Assembly (NCBI GenBank): GCA_036936605.1
Contig: JAUPFV010000001.1
Span: 345,227,081-345,291,080, forward strand
From: Limnanthes douglasii subsp. nivea
Taxonomy: Eukaryota > Streptophyta > Magnoliopsida > Brassicales > Limnanthaceae
Direction: 5' to 3'
DNA: 64,000 nt
Part shown: piece after piece, positions 35,534 through 47,398 of the stretch
Numbering within the stretch: the stretch's first letter is position 1
Layout of the letters: each line of letters begins with the position of its first letter
The notes under the pieces: model-generated
What the model was told of the DNA's origin: nothing
Databases searched by the model: none
What the model saw: only the letters and a program-made list of their open reading frames with translations
Position numbers and translations under genes: made by a program

Positions 35534-38255
35534 ATGAAAAAGAAAAATCTGAAGCTTAACCAAAAACCGAAGAAGAAAACAGAGTCTGTGTTTGGATTTA
35601 TTGACTGGGCCAACATTAGTGACCGAGCCGATGAATATCGAGCCGCTGGACTAATTTAGGGTTCTGATGCAAAAACTTTCACGCCCGTACCTCTCCCCCA
35701 CGACCCTGTTCTACCTACTCCCGTTCCTGCAGAATCATTCATAGTGCCCGAACCAGTTGTTGCTCATACTTCTGAAGCCATTGTTATTCCTTCCAGTAGC
35801 AATTCTCCAAATTCTCCTGTCAACCCATCCAATCACCCGACGCCTTCGTCGGTAAACGCACCTGAGAATTTACCCCTTACTCTTCTTCCCAAACGCCAAA
35901 GTAAACCGAGGTTCCTCACAATAGGAGATTCCAGCGCCTCTTCCTCGCCGGTAGAGGGCATCTTACCTGAACTGGTGCAGTTAACTCCTATAATTGTAGG
36001 ATTCCGCATGGGTGTCAATACTGCTGCTACCCCTTTGGGTGTTGCCCGAAGAGATTTCGAGCGCCAGACGCTTGAAATGGAATGCGCTCGCTAGCTGCAA
36101 GAGAGTGGGTCAAAACATGTCCGCATCGGTAGAAGCTCTAGCTTTATACAACCACTTCCTCAATCGGTCGACCCAAAAATGGTCGGTTCTCAGCTTCCAG
36201 AAGAAGCCGGTCCCCACTGCACCGAAGCTGTTCCAAGCGAGGCCATCAACGAGCCAGAGGCGAACGATTTAGTCCACTCGGGCAATAGTCCCGCAAAGGA
36301 AAACGAAGCGGGGAAATGTGTTGTTGCTGTAAGCGGTGGTGCTGCCGCTCCTTCTGAAGAGCCCCTTCCTCTGGAGATAGAGGCCGTTATAACCACCACC
36401 TACCATCGGTTATTGTGTCGAGACAATGTCATTGCCCTTTTCAAAGGCAAGTATATGTACTTCTCCGATGCGGAACAGTCGGAGCTTCTGATCCGGTGGG
36501 GAATCCCAGAGTACGTCAAAGTACGATTTCCTGTTCCTGGGGAAACGCCTGTGCATGTACAATCTCGGGAGATCGTCGATTTTACCGAGCTTTTTAACTG
36601 GGGTCTCAGGTTTCCTCTAGACCTTGAGATTGCTCGGTACTTCGAAGTCATCGGTATCTGCCCCGCCCAGCTAACTCCCAACGCGTGGTACACGCTGATC
36701 TCTTGTATCATGGCCTCTCGACTGTCGGGTCGCGTTATGCCAATGGAAGAGTACATTTCCATGTTCGGGCTTTCAAAGTTGCCCAAATCGCATTTCTTTT
36801 ATTCTTCTTTTTCAAATATTTGGAAGATCGTGAATGATTTTCTCAAGGGCGATAAATCATGGAAGCATCAGTTTATCTTCATTAGCGGCTGCTGGGAGAA
36901 CGGTCGTTTATACACTAAAGCGAACCTGAGGCGGTTGCTGCGGACGTGGGTTCCTGATGGTAATAATTTTTTTTACTTGATCGATCCTTTGTTTAGTGTC
37001 CAAGGAATTCATCCAAGGGTTGAAAAGGGATTACTTTGAGGATTCCAAAATTACCTTCCGAATTTTGAAGGAATTTGCCCAAAAGAATTGGGGTCGGGCG
37101 TTCCACCGCTGTTTCAAGAACACAAACTTAATTATGATCAACCTCTGGCGTTGCTCTGAAAAACCGCTCACATTGGAGCAGCTGCACCAACCACCTAGTT
37201 TGGTGGATCTGGTCTCAAAGACAGATGCACCTGACGCGCACCTGTTCCTTCTCAAACGCAACAAAGCGCCTAGCAAACGCACAAAGTCTAACGAGAGTGC
37301 GGAGCCAGAGAATACAGAGAAGGTGGAGGTCGATGCTGTTGGACAAGAGGCAGCAGTTTCCATTGAGGTGAAGGAGGTTGATCGACTCGAGGAAATGAAG
37401 AAGAAAATGAAGAAGACTGTGGCTAAGGGTGATGAAGCCAAAAAACCGAAGCGCTCGAAGAAGAAAACGGAGGGCGGTTCTGCCGATGCTCCCGCCCTTA
37501 CAGAAAATGCGACTATCCCGACGCTTTTCGAACACTATGAAGAGGGTAAGGGTTGGGATGTTGCTGCTCCCGCAAACGCTTTGGTCGAAAATGCTCCAGT
37601 AGTTGTGATTCCTGACGATGACGAGGTCGGTGGCAGAAATGTCGGTCCTTTGAAGAAACGAAAGCTGATAGGGCTTCATCAGGTGGCACCAAGCTGCCCA
37701 TCCTGTCCATTCTTGGGAGCCCTCATACTTTCTCTTTGCGGGTTAATGGTGTGCTGTCCTTGTCCTTATACAGCATGATTTTGCCTCTGGAAATGAAGGA
37801 AAGGCGCGCGGGGGAGCTAAACCAGAGACTGACAGATGCGGAAGGGAAGATAACTGCACTTGAGAATGAAGTCAAAAGTGGAGATGCGGGAGCGTCGAAG
37901 GCTGAGAAAACCTTGGCGTGGGTCAGAAAGGACCGGGATGATCAAGCTCGGCAGTTAGCAGCGGCTAAATTTCAAAGTCGTTTCTTTCGTCACTCCGCAG
38001 AAAAGAAAACAAAGGAAATCACTGACCTCAAAACCGCCAAATGCTCTTTTTGCTGACAAATGTTAGAAGTGGATGGAGAAAGAAGCCGTCGAGGATAAAT
38101 ATGCTTATGTATTGAGCCTTCATAATTGTTTCCCCGACCTTGCCCTCGGGTCAATGTGGTTCCATGTCCCCGAGGCAGATCGCCCATATGGAGTGGTCTG
38201 CGAAGATGAAGAGTCGGATGTCACAGAGACCGATCCGAAGAACGAAGACGCTTAA
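35534..38255 (+). pseudogene. Antisense gene of the Tat element (gypsy-type Transposase_28-like)
   Basis: A plus-strand gene inside a minus-strand retrotransposon. From ATG at 35534 one frame runs to 37039, broken by an in-frame TAG near 35657 and another at 36092. The middle has the domain seen in plant proteins labelled putative gypsy-type transposon (PF04195-like): VDFTELFNWGLRFPLDLEIA, then FEVIGICPAQLTPNAWYT and ISGCWENGRLY. A shift near 37010 leads into WGRAFHRCFKNTN, a Lys-rich nuclear-like stretch (KKMKKTVAKGDEAKKPKRSK), then after further shifts a coiled-coil region (ELNQRLTDAEGKITALENEV, near 37830) and an acidic end at 38255. Antisense genes of this class are known in Tat-lineage elements; their role is not established. 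This copy is inactive. Confidence 0.75.
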
Positions 38256-38399
38256 ACTCTATTTTATTTTCCCGAGTATCAAAGGTTGCGTAACCATTGA
38301 GGTCTGTGAAGCCTTTTGAATATGTTTTGTATCCGATTACTTTTAAATATTGAGTTTTTCTATTGTTTTCGAGATTGTTCACCTTTACGCTTCTTCAGA

Positions 38400-38915
38400 G
38401 CGACATTTAATTGAGAACCTTCCTTTGGGATCGGGCATAAATGTAGATCAGTTAAACACTGAAAAACCTATTAAAGTTCCTCTGATCGAAAATTGAAATT
38501 TTTTTCATAGGGTCGGGAACAAACGGAGATCAGTTAAAAACTGAAAAACCTATTAAGTTTCTGTTGCTCAATATTTAATTGAAAATTTTCTCGTAGGGTC
38601 GGGAACAAATGTAGATCAGTTAAAAACTGAAAAACTTATTTAAGGTTCTGTTGATCAATATTTAATTGAAAATTTTCACATAGGGTCGGGAACAAATGTA
38701 GATCAGTTAAAAACTGAAAAACATATTAAGGTTTTGTTGATCAATATCTAATTGAAAATTTTCCATAGCGTCGGGAACAAATGTAGATCAGTTAAAAACT
38801 GAAAAACCTATTAAGGTTCTGTTGATCAATATCTAATTGAAAATTTTCCAACAGGGTCGGGAACAAATGTAAATCAGTTAAAAACTGAAAAACCTATTAA
38901 GGTTCTGTAAGTTAA
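38400..38915. repeat. 86-bp tandem repeat, about six units
   Basis: The word TCGGGAACAAATGTAGATCA, or a close variant, recurs at 38431, 38513, 38599, 38686, 38771 and 38857, so periods are 82 to 87 bp. Units also share GTTAAAAACTGAAAAACCTA and TTAATTGAAAATTTTC. It sits between the antisense gene and the integrase. Confidence 0.9.
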
Positions 38916-39149
38916 TTAAGATTGTTAAAAGTCGTCTATCAGCTCGTCAACCGATGAATTTCCCTTTGGCGCTTTCAATTTTTATAGGCAAAAAATGACT
39001 AGATTAAAAAGATCGGTTACCATGGATGCCTCATTAAAACCTTCTCGCGCCACCGAGTTAGGAAATAGTGCTGCCCTGACCAATTTTTTTTACATAAACG
39101 AGAATAATTATAAAGGAATTACAAAAATTACTCCAAATATATCTTTAGA

Positions 39150-40235
39150 TGTTCAATATTCCAAGGGAGCCTCAATAAGCTTTCGTGCTTGTCCTGTAAT
39201 CGATACATCCCGCTCTTGATTCTTTCCACCACCTTATACGGGCCTTCCTAATTCGGGGCGAGTTTGTCGAGGCTTTTGTCTTTGGTGTGCAGAAAAAATC
39301 TTCTCAAAACTTTATCCCCGACCTTGAACTCTCGTCGACGTACTTTTGACGCATATCGGCTCCTCATTAAGGTCTGTTAATGTAGAGAACTCAGTTGAGC
39401 TCGGCTTCTTTTTTATTCTACCAAGTCAAGAGCTAATCTTTTATCATCCCCGTTTCTATTCTCATCATAGTTTCTGGTCCTAAAAGACAGGAAAATTGAT
39501 TCCGCGGGAGTGACGATATCCATCCCATAGACCAAGGCGTAAGGTGATTCTTGAGTCGTCGTTCGGGGGGTAGTACGGTAGGCCCATAATACTTAATATA
39601 AATAATCCGGCCACTTGCCGACTTTTCCTTCTAAGTTCTTTTTTAGTCCATCTATTATAGTCCGGTTTGTGACCTCAACTTGCCCGTTCGCCCGAGGGTG
39701 GAAAGGGGCCGAAAAACATTATCTGATCCTGTGGGTCGAACAAAAGGATTTCATCTCGCTACTGTCAAACTGAGGTCTGTTATCCATTGTGAGCCTCTGA
39801 GGTACCCCAAACCTGCAGCATATGTTTGACCAAATGAATTTGATGATATCTTTAGTTTTGTTCCCGATAATGGCTCAGCTTCTACCCATTTCGAAAAGTA
39901 ATCCACTGCCTCCACTATCATTTGTCTTGCGCCGGATGCCATTGGCAATGGCCGTAGTAGGTCGATCCCCCATCTGTCAAAAGGGAGTCCTTCTGATATT
40001 GATTTCAAGGAAGCTGCGGGCATATGGATTGCGTTCGCGAATCTTTGACAGGTGTTGCACGTTCTTACTATCTGCTGAGCATCGGCAGTTATCGTCGGTC
40101 AGTAAAAACCGACAAGAAAAATTCTCCATATTATTGCTTTGTAACCGCAGTGAGTGGCGCCTTCTCCGCCGTGCAACTCGGACACGATTATCTATGATTC
40201 ATTTGTCCCTAGACATCTCATCAAAGGCCTGCTGA
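39150..40235 (-). pseudogene. Integrase domain of the Tat element
   Basis: Reading downward from 40235: a zinc-binding part (HGGEGATHCG, then CNTCQRFANAIHMP), the catalytic core (FDRWGIDLLRPLPMASGAR, VDYFSKWVEAEPL, NRPQFDSSEMKSF, HPRANGQVEVTNRTI) and a C-terminal GPYKVVERIKSGMYRLQD near 39210. There are several stops, including one in place of Trp before EGPYKVV. No chromodomain is seen. Confidence 0.82.
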
Positions 40236-40245
40236 AAGAATTCTT

Positions 40246-40926
40246 TTACAGTATTTCTCCCAACAAAATATACCCCCGAGCCTTATTTCGTACTTTCCGA
40301 GCTGCGACGCTATTGTCCGGTAACAATCCTTCTGCGAGGAAAACTATAATTTCACTTCTCCAGTCCGACAAAGTTACCACGAATATCCAACAACGATCTC
40401 TAGTCGATTGTCCAGCTCTCCTCTTTATAATTGACGGATTTTCTTGTATTGTTACCCAAGGGTAGCTGCTTGAATAGGATGTCGACGCCATGGAGTCTGC
40501 AATCACGTTTTCAGTCTTGTGGACGTGCTCATACGTTACTTTGGCAAACAACGCTGCTAACACACGCAACACTGCTAAATACTGAACCAGGTGTTCTTTC
40601 TTAGCTTCTGACTCTCTCGAGGCTTGATTAATCAGCAACTGAGAATCACTGATGAGACGTATATTACTAGCCCCGCACACCCTTGCTAACCCCAAACCAG
40701 CTAGGGCAGCCTCATACTCAGCTTCCTGGTTAGATGTGGTAAAACCAAATCGGATTGTCTGATGCATACTTATGCCTGCAGGGGTGACTATCTGTACACC
40801 CGTGCCGCATCCACTAATGTTCAATCCTCCATCGGTTTGAATAATCCATTCGACTTGCTTGTCTTCCTCAGGCGGCTCTACTTGGTCTGGTTGGTTAGAA
40901 TAAAATTCGACTAAAAAATCAGCCAA
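40246..40926 (-). pseudogene. RNase H domain of the Tat element
   Basis: A 226-residue open stretch with the RNase H signature: WIIQTDGGLNISGCGTGV, TSNQEAEYEAALAGL and RLISDSQLLINQ carry the acidic catalytic positions. It follows the RT and precedes the integrase zinc region as in Tat elements. Confidence 0.85.
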
Positions 40927-41022
40927 GGCATGGCCCTTAATGGTCGTTCTTGGCTCAAAATTGATATCAAAATCGCCTAGTTGGACTGACCATTTAGATA
41001 TTCATCCTGACATGTCCGGAAG

Positions 41023-42360
41023 CTAAAAAACATACTTGAGCGGAAACGATGTTCGAACGACAATGGGATGGGCCTGGAAGAACGGCCGCATTTTTCGCAT
41101 CGCGGTCACCAAAGCTAAAGTCATTTTTTCCAGCTTCAAATACCTTGTCTCCGCATCTAACAAGCTTTTGCTTACAAAATATACCGCTTTAGGAACTGTT
41201 CCCAACTCACTGATCAACGTCGCACTCACTGCAAAATCAGAAACTGCTACATAGAGAAAAAAAATCTCCCCTTTCAGAGGCTTTGTCAAAAGGTTCGGGG
41301 ATGATAAATAACTTTTGATTCCCAAAAAAGCCTCATCATAAGCTGTTGTCCAATCAAAAGACTTTGCATTTATCAAAACCTTAAAAAAGGGAGCACACTT
41401 GTGAGACGAACGAGATATGAATCGATTCAGAGCCGCTAGGCGCCCGGTTAATATCTGAACCTCCTTGATGTTCCTTGGTGGGATCATGCTTGCGAGGGCT
41501 TACAGTTGGATCAGATCCGCCTCGATTCCTCTCTCACTGACGAGGAATCCTAGGAACTTTCCCGACCGTACTCCAAAAGAACACTTCTCCGGGTTTAATT
41601 TAAGATTTATATTCCTTAGATTGCCAAATGTTTCTCTCAAATCAGCGAGATGGTCATCGTCTGTCCCGCTTTTCACGAGCATGTTGTCTACATAAACTTC
41701 CATATTCCTCCCTATCTGGTTCTCAAATGCCTTGTTCACCAGCCTCTGATAAGTCGCTCATGCGCTCTTTAACCCGAATGGCATAACCTTATAGCAATAC
41801 AATCCTCGCCCGGTGATGAATGTCGTGCTTTCTTGGTCTGCTGGGTTCAACTTGATTTGATTATAGCCCGCATATGCGTCCATAAAAGAAAGTGATCTGT
41901 TACCCGACTTCGAGTCAACCAACTAGTCAATTCTTGGCATCGAGAAAGGGTCTTTAGGGCATGCTCGATTGAGGTCGGTAAAATCTACGCACATCCTCTA
42001 CTTGCCATTTTTCTTTTTGACCATAACAGGATTGGACGTCCATAGCGGGTAACTTGACTCCTTGATATGACCGATGTTGAGCATTCTTTCGACTTCTCAT
42101 AGAATAATTTCTACTTTTTCTAGCAAAAAAGCCCGATGTTTTTGTGAGATGGGTTGGACATTTCTGTTAACTATCAACTTGTGAATTATCAGGTCTTCTA
42201 GGACTCCGGTCACGTCCTTCGAACACCAAGCGAACAAATTCAAATTCTCCTGTAGTAATAAAATCAATTTTGTCTTGAAACCTATCGATAAATTGGTTCC
42301 GATCTGCAAGATTCTTGTTCGGTAAAATGTTATTTTTCGTATTCCTCATCGGTAGTAAAA
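41023..42360 (-). pseudogene. Reverse transcriptase domain of the Tat element
   Basis: Pieces in order, from high to low coordinate: LNPADQESTTFITGRGLYCY, KVMPFGLKSA followed by a stop in place of Gly, TYQRLVNKAFENQIG, the active site MEVYVDNMLVKS (YVDN instead of YVDD), LNPEKCSFGVRSGKFLGFLV and FKVLINAKSFDWTTAYDEAF of the connection region. The catalytic Asp change and stops show it is inactive. Confidence 0.85.
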
Positions 42361-42390
42361 CAATTGGAAGCTTCCCTGGGATCTTCCATA

Positions 42391-42898
42391 GGTAACGACC
42401 CCAATGGAAGTCCCCCTAACTGCTAGTCCCGAACTTGCTCCATTTCCTGATCCCCTTTCGGTGCAAAATCCGCCCGGTAGCATTCTCTTGCCGCTTTCTG
42501 GATGTTTCTCACCACCCCTACATTGTTCCCGACCACGTATTTCAAGCATTGATAAATAGTAGACGTTACCGTATGCATTCGCGATAACCATAACCCGCCA
42601 AAAATCACGTTATGAGAAGTCGGGTGCATCTACCACGGCGAATAGGTAACGACCCCAATGGAAGTCCCCCTAACTGCTAGTCCCGAACTTGCTCCATTTC
42701 CTGATCCCCTTTCGGTGCAAAATCCGCCCGGTAGCATTCTCTTGCCGCTTTCTGGATGTTTCTCACCACCCCTACATTGTTCCCGACCACGTATTTCAAG
42801 CATTGATAAATAGTAGACGTTACCGTATGCATTCGCGATAACCATAACCCGCCAAAAATCACGTTATGAGAAGTCGGGTGCATCTACCACGGCGAATA
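42391..42898. repeat. Perfect 254-bp tandem duplication in pol
   Basis: Bases 42391-42644 are repeated at 42645-42898 with no difference that I can see; translations of the two copies are identical. The length is not a multiple of three, so it breaks the protease-RT frame. Confidence 0.9.
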
Positions 42899-43364
42899 GC
42901 ACGGTGACCTCTTTCTTGAAAGGCCCGCGGCCGAGTTGAACACTGCCTTTGAACTCTGCTATTACTTTTGCGGCCGATCCTGTAAATCCCAGGATAGTTC
43001 GGTCTGAATGCGTAATCACTGGTGGTTTCTTAAACTTGGCGAACGTTGATGCGAAGATTATGTTCGCCAAACTTCCGGTGTCAATAAAGATACGTCGGAC
43101 TTCTTCTCCCGCAATGGCTGCCCCGATAACGATGGCATCTTCGTGGGGACCAGCTATGTCCCTAATGTCATCGTCGTCAAAATATAAAATTGGTGATGGG
43201 TTGCCTTTCGCATGAGGATAAGTCTGAGCCTCCAACTGAGTTGCTGGGTTCACAATATGTCGTTTCCGAGAAGAATGGGTGATCCCTGCCATAGAATCAC
43301 CCCAAAAAATAGTCAAAGATTCAAAAAATCGATAGAGGTTACTTACGTTTCCTCTTTTTTCCAC
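42899..43364 (-). pseudogene. Gag C-terminus and aspartic protease of the Tat element
   Basis: The open stretch 43364-42864 contains the retropepsin active site FIDTGSLANIIF, preceded by a conserved FDDDDIRDIAGPHEDAIVI segment and followed by TILGFTGSAAKVIAEFKGSV. The catalytic D-T-G is intact. It runs into the duplicated 254-bp block. Confidence 0.82.
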
Positions 43365-43499
43365 AACTTCCTATTCTATAACCCCGATAATGTTACGACT
43401 AACATCGGGATCAAGATATTCAAAGAATACAATAAAGAGATCGGTTACTTCAGAAATTGCCATAGTTGTCTCAGATTTTTGTACTGTCACGATTTCTTT

Positions 43500-44340
43500 C
43501 TAAGCTGCACCATGTTGTGCTTTCTTCTTCACATGCTCGAGTAATTTTCTATTTTCTATCAGCATCTGTATTTCCTTTTTAAGAGAAATACAGTCCTTGG
43601 TATCATGTCCCACATCCTCATGGTATCTGCAGTATCGGTTATTTCTGCTTTCACGAGGCGTTGGGGTGGGAATAGGCCTCCGATAAATCCCGCTCTTTTT
43701 AGTCTTTTCGTAGATTTTGGATATGCACTCCGTTAAGTCAGCAAAGCAGACAGGTCGGATCCATTTGTTGGAGATAGGTCGTGTGACCACCTGATTGGTC
43801 TTTTTTGTCCTTTGACCCTGAGATGTCGGAGGCTTGGCCAGTGCGGGCTGGGTCGGTGGTATTGTGCTGATTGGATGAACCTATGGGACGTAGCAAGGTT
43901 AATTGCCTTGCTTTATAACTACCGATGCTTGTGCACTCTGCTGGATCTGTGCTGCCAACTCGGACACCTCGGTTTCCTCTATCAATATTTACTTTTCCAC
44001 CTGAGCTAAAAGGGCAGAAAAAGTGTCTGGTGTAGTCCTTTAGGCTCTCTCCCAGTCTTTGTTTGCAGTTGACGATTGTGTCTCCATTGGCTCGAAAACT
44101 TTTGCTTCCTACAAATTAAGTGCTACAGTCAGTCTGTGATAACTGACTGTAGCACTTAGATGCCCGGTCCTTGAAGGTCATTGGAAAATCTTGCCATAAC
44201 AACTTGTCGTCATTATCGAAACTCAACATGAAATTTTTAAAAGCTTCCAAATGGTTGTCCGGATCTCTTTTGACATCATACTTCTCCAATTCAGATATGT
44301 CAAATCTTTTCGGGAGGTGTCCCAACATTATTTCCCACAA
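43500..44340 (-). pseudogene. Gag of the Tat element
   Basis: Starts close to the primer site: MWEIMLGHLPKRFDISELEK at 44340, then KRDPDNHLEAFKNFM and KDRASKCYSQLS, the retrotrans_gag pattern. After a degenerate stretch, 43790-43500 has a zinc-knuckle-like YCRYHEDVGHDTKDC. A frame break occurs near 44116. It is the structural nucleocapsid part of the element. Confidence 0.82.
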
Positions 44341-44350
44341 ACGACGCCAA

Positions 44351-44681
44351 TGATGAGTAAATTAATGACAAGAATGGAGAATCTTGGATCTAGTGCTGGA
44401 CTGTGACTAGTGCTAGAAATGTAGAGAGAGAAAGTAGAGAGAGAAAGTATTAAAGAATGTCCACCTACCCAAGAATAAAGGGGCTCCTTTGTATAGTGGG
44501 GAAAGTAGGACCTATTTATGTCCTATGTAGTCCTTGATTATTTAATGGTTAGTCCTTTACATCTTACTTTTTTTACATATTGTTCTCTAACAAATAATAA
44601 ATACACTAAAGGGTTTATTTTATTTCTCCCTTTTACAACTAACACTTTTTCTACCGGGCTCGGCAAATTACTTCCTTATCA
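44351..44681 (-). repeat. 5' LTR of the Tat-type element
   Basis: Starts TGATGAG and ends CTTATCA, followed by target duplication ATATT. The primer-site-like sequence lies directly inside at 44350. Confidence 0.9.
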
Positions 44682-44686
44682 ATATT

Positions 44687-45900
44687 TATCGTATTATGTC
44701 TTATATGAGCATGTGTATTGTGCCATAATAAATATACATTACGAAAGCAAGAGTAAATAGATTTTTTTTAATTCATTAAAAATATATTCATGAGTACATA
44801 GTTTAACCATGTTCTTAAAAGAGTATCAATTTCCAAGGAAATGTCCACCCTTGGACAAAACAATTTTATTGGATTCGTACAATAGCCAAATTCCTGTTTT
44901 AGACAATAGATCTCCACAAAAAATGTTCATTTTAAGAACGTATAATAAATTAGTAAAAGTAATTTTTTTTACTTGTAAATACCAACTTTATATTTTTGTG
45001 TCCCTCATTCTTAGACGTATTTGTGTTATTCATTTGCACATATATTGTGCTATTGTTTGCTTTCATTATATTGAACAAAGATTTGTCATGGGAGACATGA
45101 ACAGATGCACAAGTTTCATATCATCATCTCGAAGCCTTATCTTTAATGGCATTTACCTGTGTAAATATTACAAAAATATTTTTTTTCATATAATTTATGT
45201 TATCACCTTTCCTCTTAAGGTTGCATGTACGGACAAAATGTCTCAGTTTGCCACACACAAAATAATTTTATTTTACATTTTTAGAGGTATTTTTGTTCTT
45301 GTTACCGAATAATTTTTGCTCAAATTTATTTTTCTTTGACTATAACTCTATTGCATTTATGCTCATAGAAGGTCCGATCTTGGATTCTTCTTCTGAATTA
45401 CTAGCACACAATTATTTTTTAATCTTCAAGTGTTTTTAGATTTGTTTCGAACTCGCCAATTTATATTTATGAATTATCTCTTTTGATAATTTTTCCAAGA
45501 TAGAAGCAAATTTGTTATTTGCTCCAACTTGAAAAATTACTGAAAGTACTACTTTTTCATAAACAAGTTTGCTTACTATGATTTGAAACTCATGAATTTG
45601 GGGGAGAAGTGCTTTACCATCTAAAAACTTAAAATCAAAATATTGAGAAAATAAGGAATTTCTTCGTACTTTCTTATTTGGTTTTGTATTTTTCTTAACA
45701 AGTATTCTAGATTTTCAATGCTGAAGATTCAATTATGTAGAGTTCGAATAAAAAATTTGCCAAAGTATTTAAAATATATCCCCGACATATAAGATTCATC
45801 TCTTCATGCTTGTGCCTTTGAGCCTTTTCATTTGTATCCTTGTCATTTGTTTTATAAAAAATTTCTAATTTTGGATCCATAATATAATGAAATTTAAGTG
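44687..45900. other. AT-rich region, no supported gene
   Basis: The frame 44809-45312 is the longest but has no recognisable motif and low-complexity, Ile/Phe/Lys-rich composition. I see no RNA gene. Confidence 0.5.
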
Positions 45901-45930
45901 TTATTAACAACGTTAGTGTGGCGACCAAAG

Positions 45931-46125
45931 TCTCACATCCCACATCCCACATCGGTTAAATATGAGAATGATCAGTGGTATATAAGTGAGAACAAATCTA
46001 ATCTAGTATGATGCCTTTTGGAAGTGGACCAAACGCAAAGCCGTGAGGGCCTTCGGTATCAAAAGGGATAATATCATACTAGTGTGGAGATCAGTTGTTC
46101 TTACTTATATACAGAGACAAAATAT
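45931..46125 (+). promoter_or_regulatory. snRNA-type USE plus TATA with foldback
   Basis: ATCCCACATCG at 45944-45954 matches the plant snRNA upstream sequence element RTCCCACATCG, and TATATAAG follows at 45979, 24 bp later. The TATA part (GTATATAAGTGAGAACA) also has its inverted complement at the end of the segment (TGTTCTTACTTATATAC, to 46122), and CTAGTATGAT is likewise inverted. Between them is a GC-richer part with CCGTGAGGGCCTTCGG. It looks like a dispersed repeat carrying an snRNA-like promoter. Confidence 0.45.
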
Positions 46126-46677
46126 GTGGTACCCATATTCCCAACAAACAAGAATGTAATCTTGTTTTTACATCAAGTAAAATTCAAACCATCAAAACAG
46201 TCTAGACAAGCAAGGTTTTGGCTTATCACCTTGATTGTAGCCATGGTTGTTTCCGTTATCATGATACTAATTTTTTTTATTGTTAAAAATTAGAGATTGA
46301 GAAACAATATTTATAGTAATTGATCAAGAAAATATGTTCGGAGAATCGCTGAAAAATCGTCAGAAACTATGGAAGCTTGAGACAAATATATGAATACGTT
46401 TTCTGAAGAAAAAAATTATTCTCATCTTCTATATTGTTTAGATCTTGTTTAGAAAGTTATTTTATGAAAATAACAATTCTTAATATTTATATTATAAGCA
46501 ACAAGAAAATCTAAATCAAATGACAATGTTTGAAATATCAAAGAGAGAGTTAACACTTTTCTAATATTTCAAGATCATTTTAGACTAAACTAAAAAAGCT
46601 CCAAAAATGCATCTCTCTTTCTTGAACTCGAAGAAAGAAAGTTTTCTTCTCATTGATCTTCATTTATTATTCTCCAC

Positions 46678-47398
46678 TTGTTAAGCCTTCTCACCTCTGT
46701 AATTTCTAATGATCACTTTCCATCCTTACAAGAAGTTCACAACAAAACAAATCAGAGCACTCAAAACAGAGAAATCTGTAAATATGGTAAAGAAGAACAA
46801 ATTAAAACATACGCAGAGGCTTTGGAGCCCAAATATCAAAGAAAATATCATTATTTTGATCCTGAAAACATTACAGAGAAACAAGACCATATTTCAATAC
46901 AATATGGGAAGAATTTCCATGATCATCTAAAAGCTACAACCAAATTCACAATAGTTGGAAAGTTTGCGCAAGGCCCGTCAAAACGCTAGCTTCTTTTGGA
47001 TTTCTTTCAATCGTTCATATTTGAATCTGAGTATAGATACACAATTCGGGACTCAAGACATATTCTGATTGAATTTGATTCAAAATCAGACTTATGCAAA
47101 ATCTGGAGAAAATGTGTATGGACAGCTGGTTATACTATGATGAGATTGTTGAAGTGGACTAAAAATTTCAATACAAATCAAGAATGTCCAATTACACCAG
47201 TCTGGATCAAGGTTGAACATCTTCTAGAACATCTTTACAGCGAGAACATAATCAACGATATAGCTACAATTATAGGTAGCCTGCTTCACATCAAGGTTCC
47301 AGCAAGAAACAGAGCCTTCCATAACTCTTATTTAGCCTAGATTGAGATGGATGTAACCAAAACAATTCATGAAGATGTTTGGATTGGATTCGGTTCCA
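46678..47398 (+). pseudogene. Truncated LINE ORF1 relic
   Basis: A paralogue of the ORF1 at 22321. It has TKFTIVGKFAQGPSKR, then after an in-frame TAG at 46987 LLDFFQSFIFESEYRYTIRD, SRHILIEFDSKSD, MMRLLKWTKNFN and LHIKVPARNRAFHNS, a second TAG at 47338, then WIGFG. Homology stops there and no zinc knuckle, ORF2 or poly(A) follows. Identity to the other copy is low, so it is an older, different family member. Confidence 0.75.

Larger units (their letters stand above)
34517..44681 (-). mobile_element. Full-length Ty3/gypsy Tat-type retrotransposon with antisense gene
   Basis: 331-bp LTRs at 34517-34847 and 44351-44681 differ at about 24 positions (roughly 93 percent identity by eye). The target duplication is a perfect ATATT (34512-34516 and 44682-44686). 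The element runs on the minus strand: the PBS-like TTGGCGTCGTTTGTGGGAA lies next to the right LTR (44350 downward), then gag, protease, RT, RNase H, integrase. Between the integrase end and the left LTR is an antisense gene on the plus strand and an 86-bp tandem array, a layout known for the Tat lineage. Stops and frameshifts are present in every domain. Confidence 0.9.

Noticed and set aside
38400..38915. Regular repeats with spacers, CRISPR-like at first sight
   Set aside because: The whole 86-bp unit is repeated, so there are no unique spacers, and it lies inside a plant retrotransposon.
44809..45312. 167-residue plus-strand frame
   Set aside because: Composition is that of translated AT-rich DNA (Ile, Phe, Lys, Tyr); no domain pattern.
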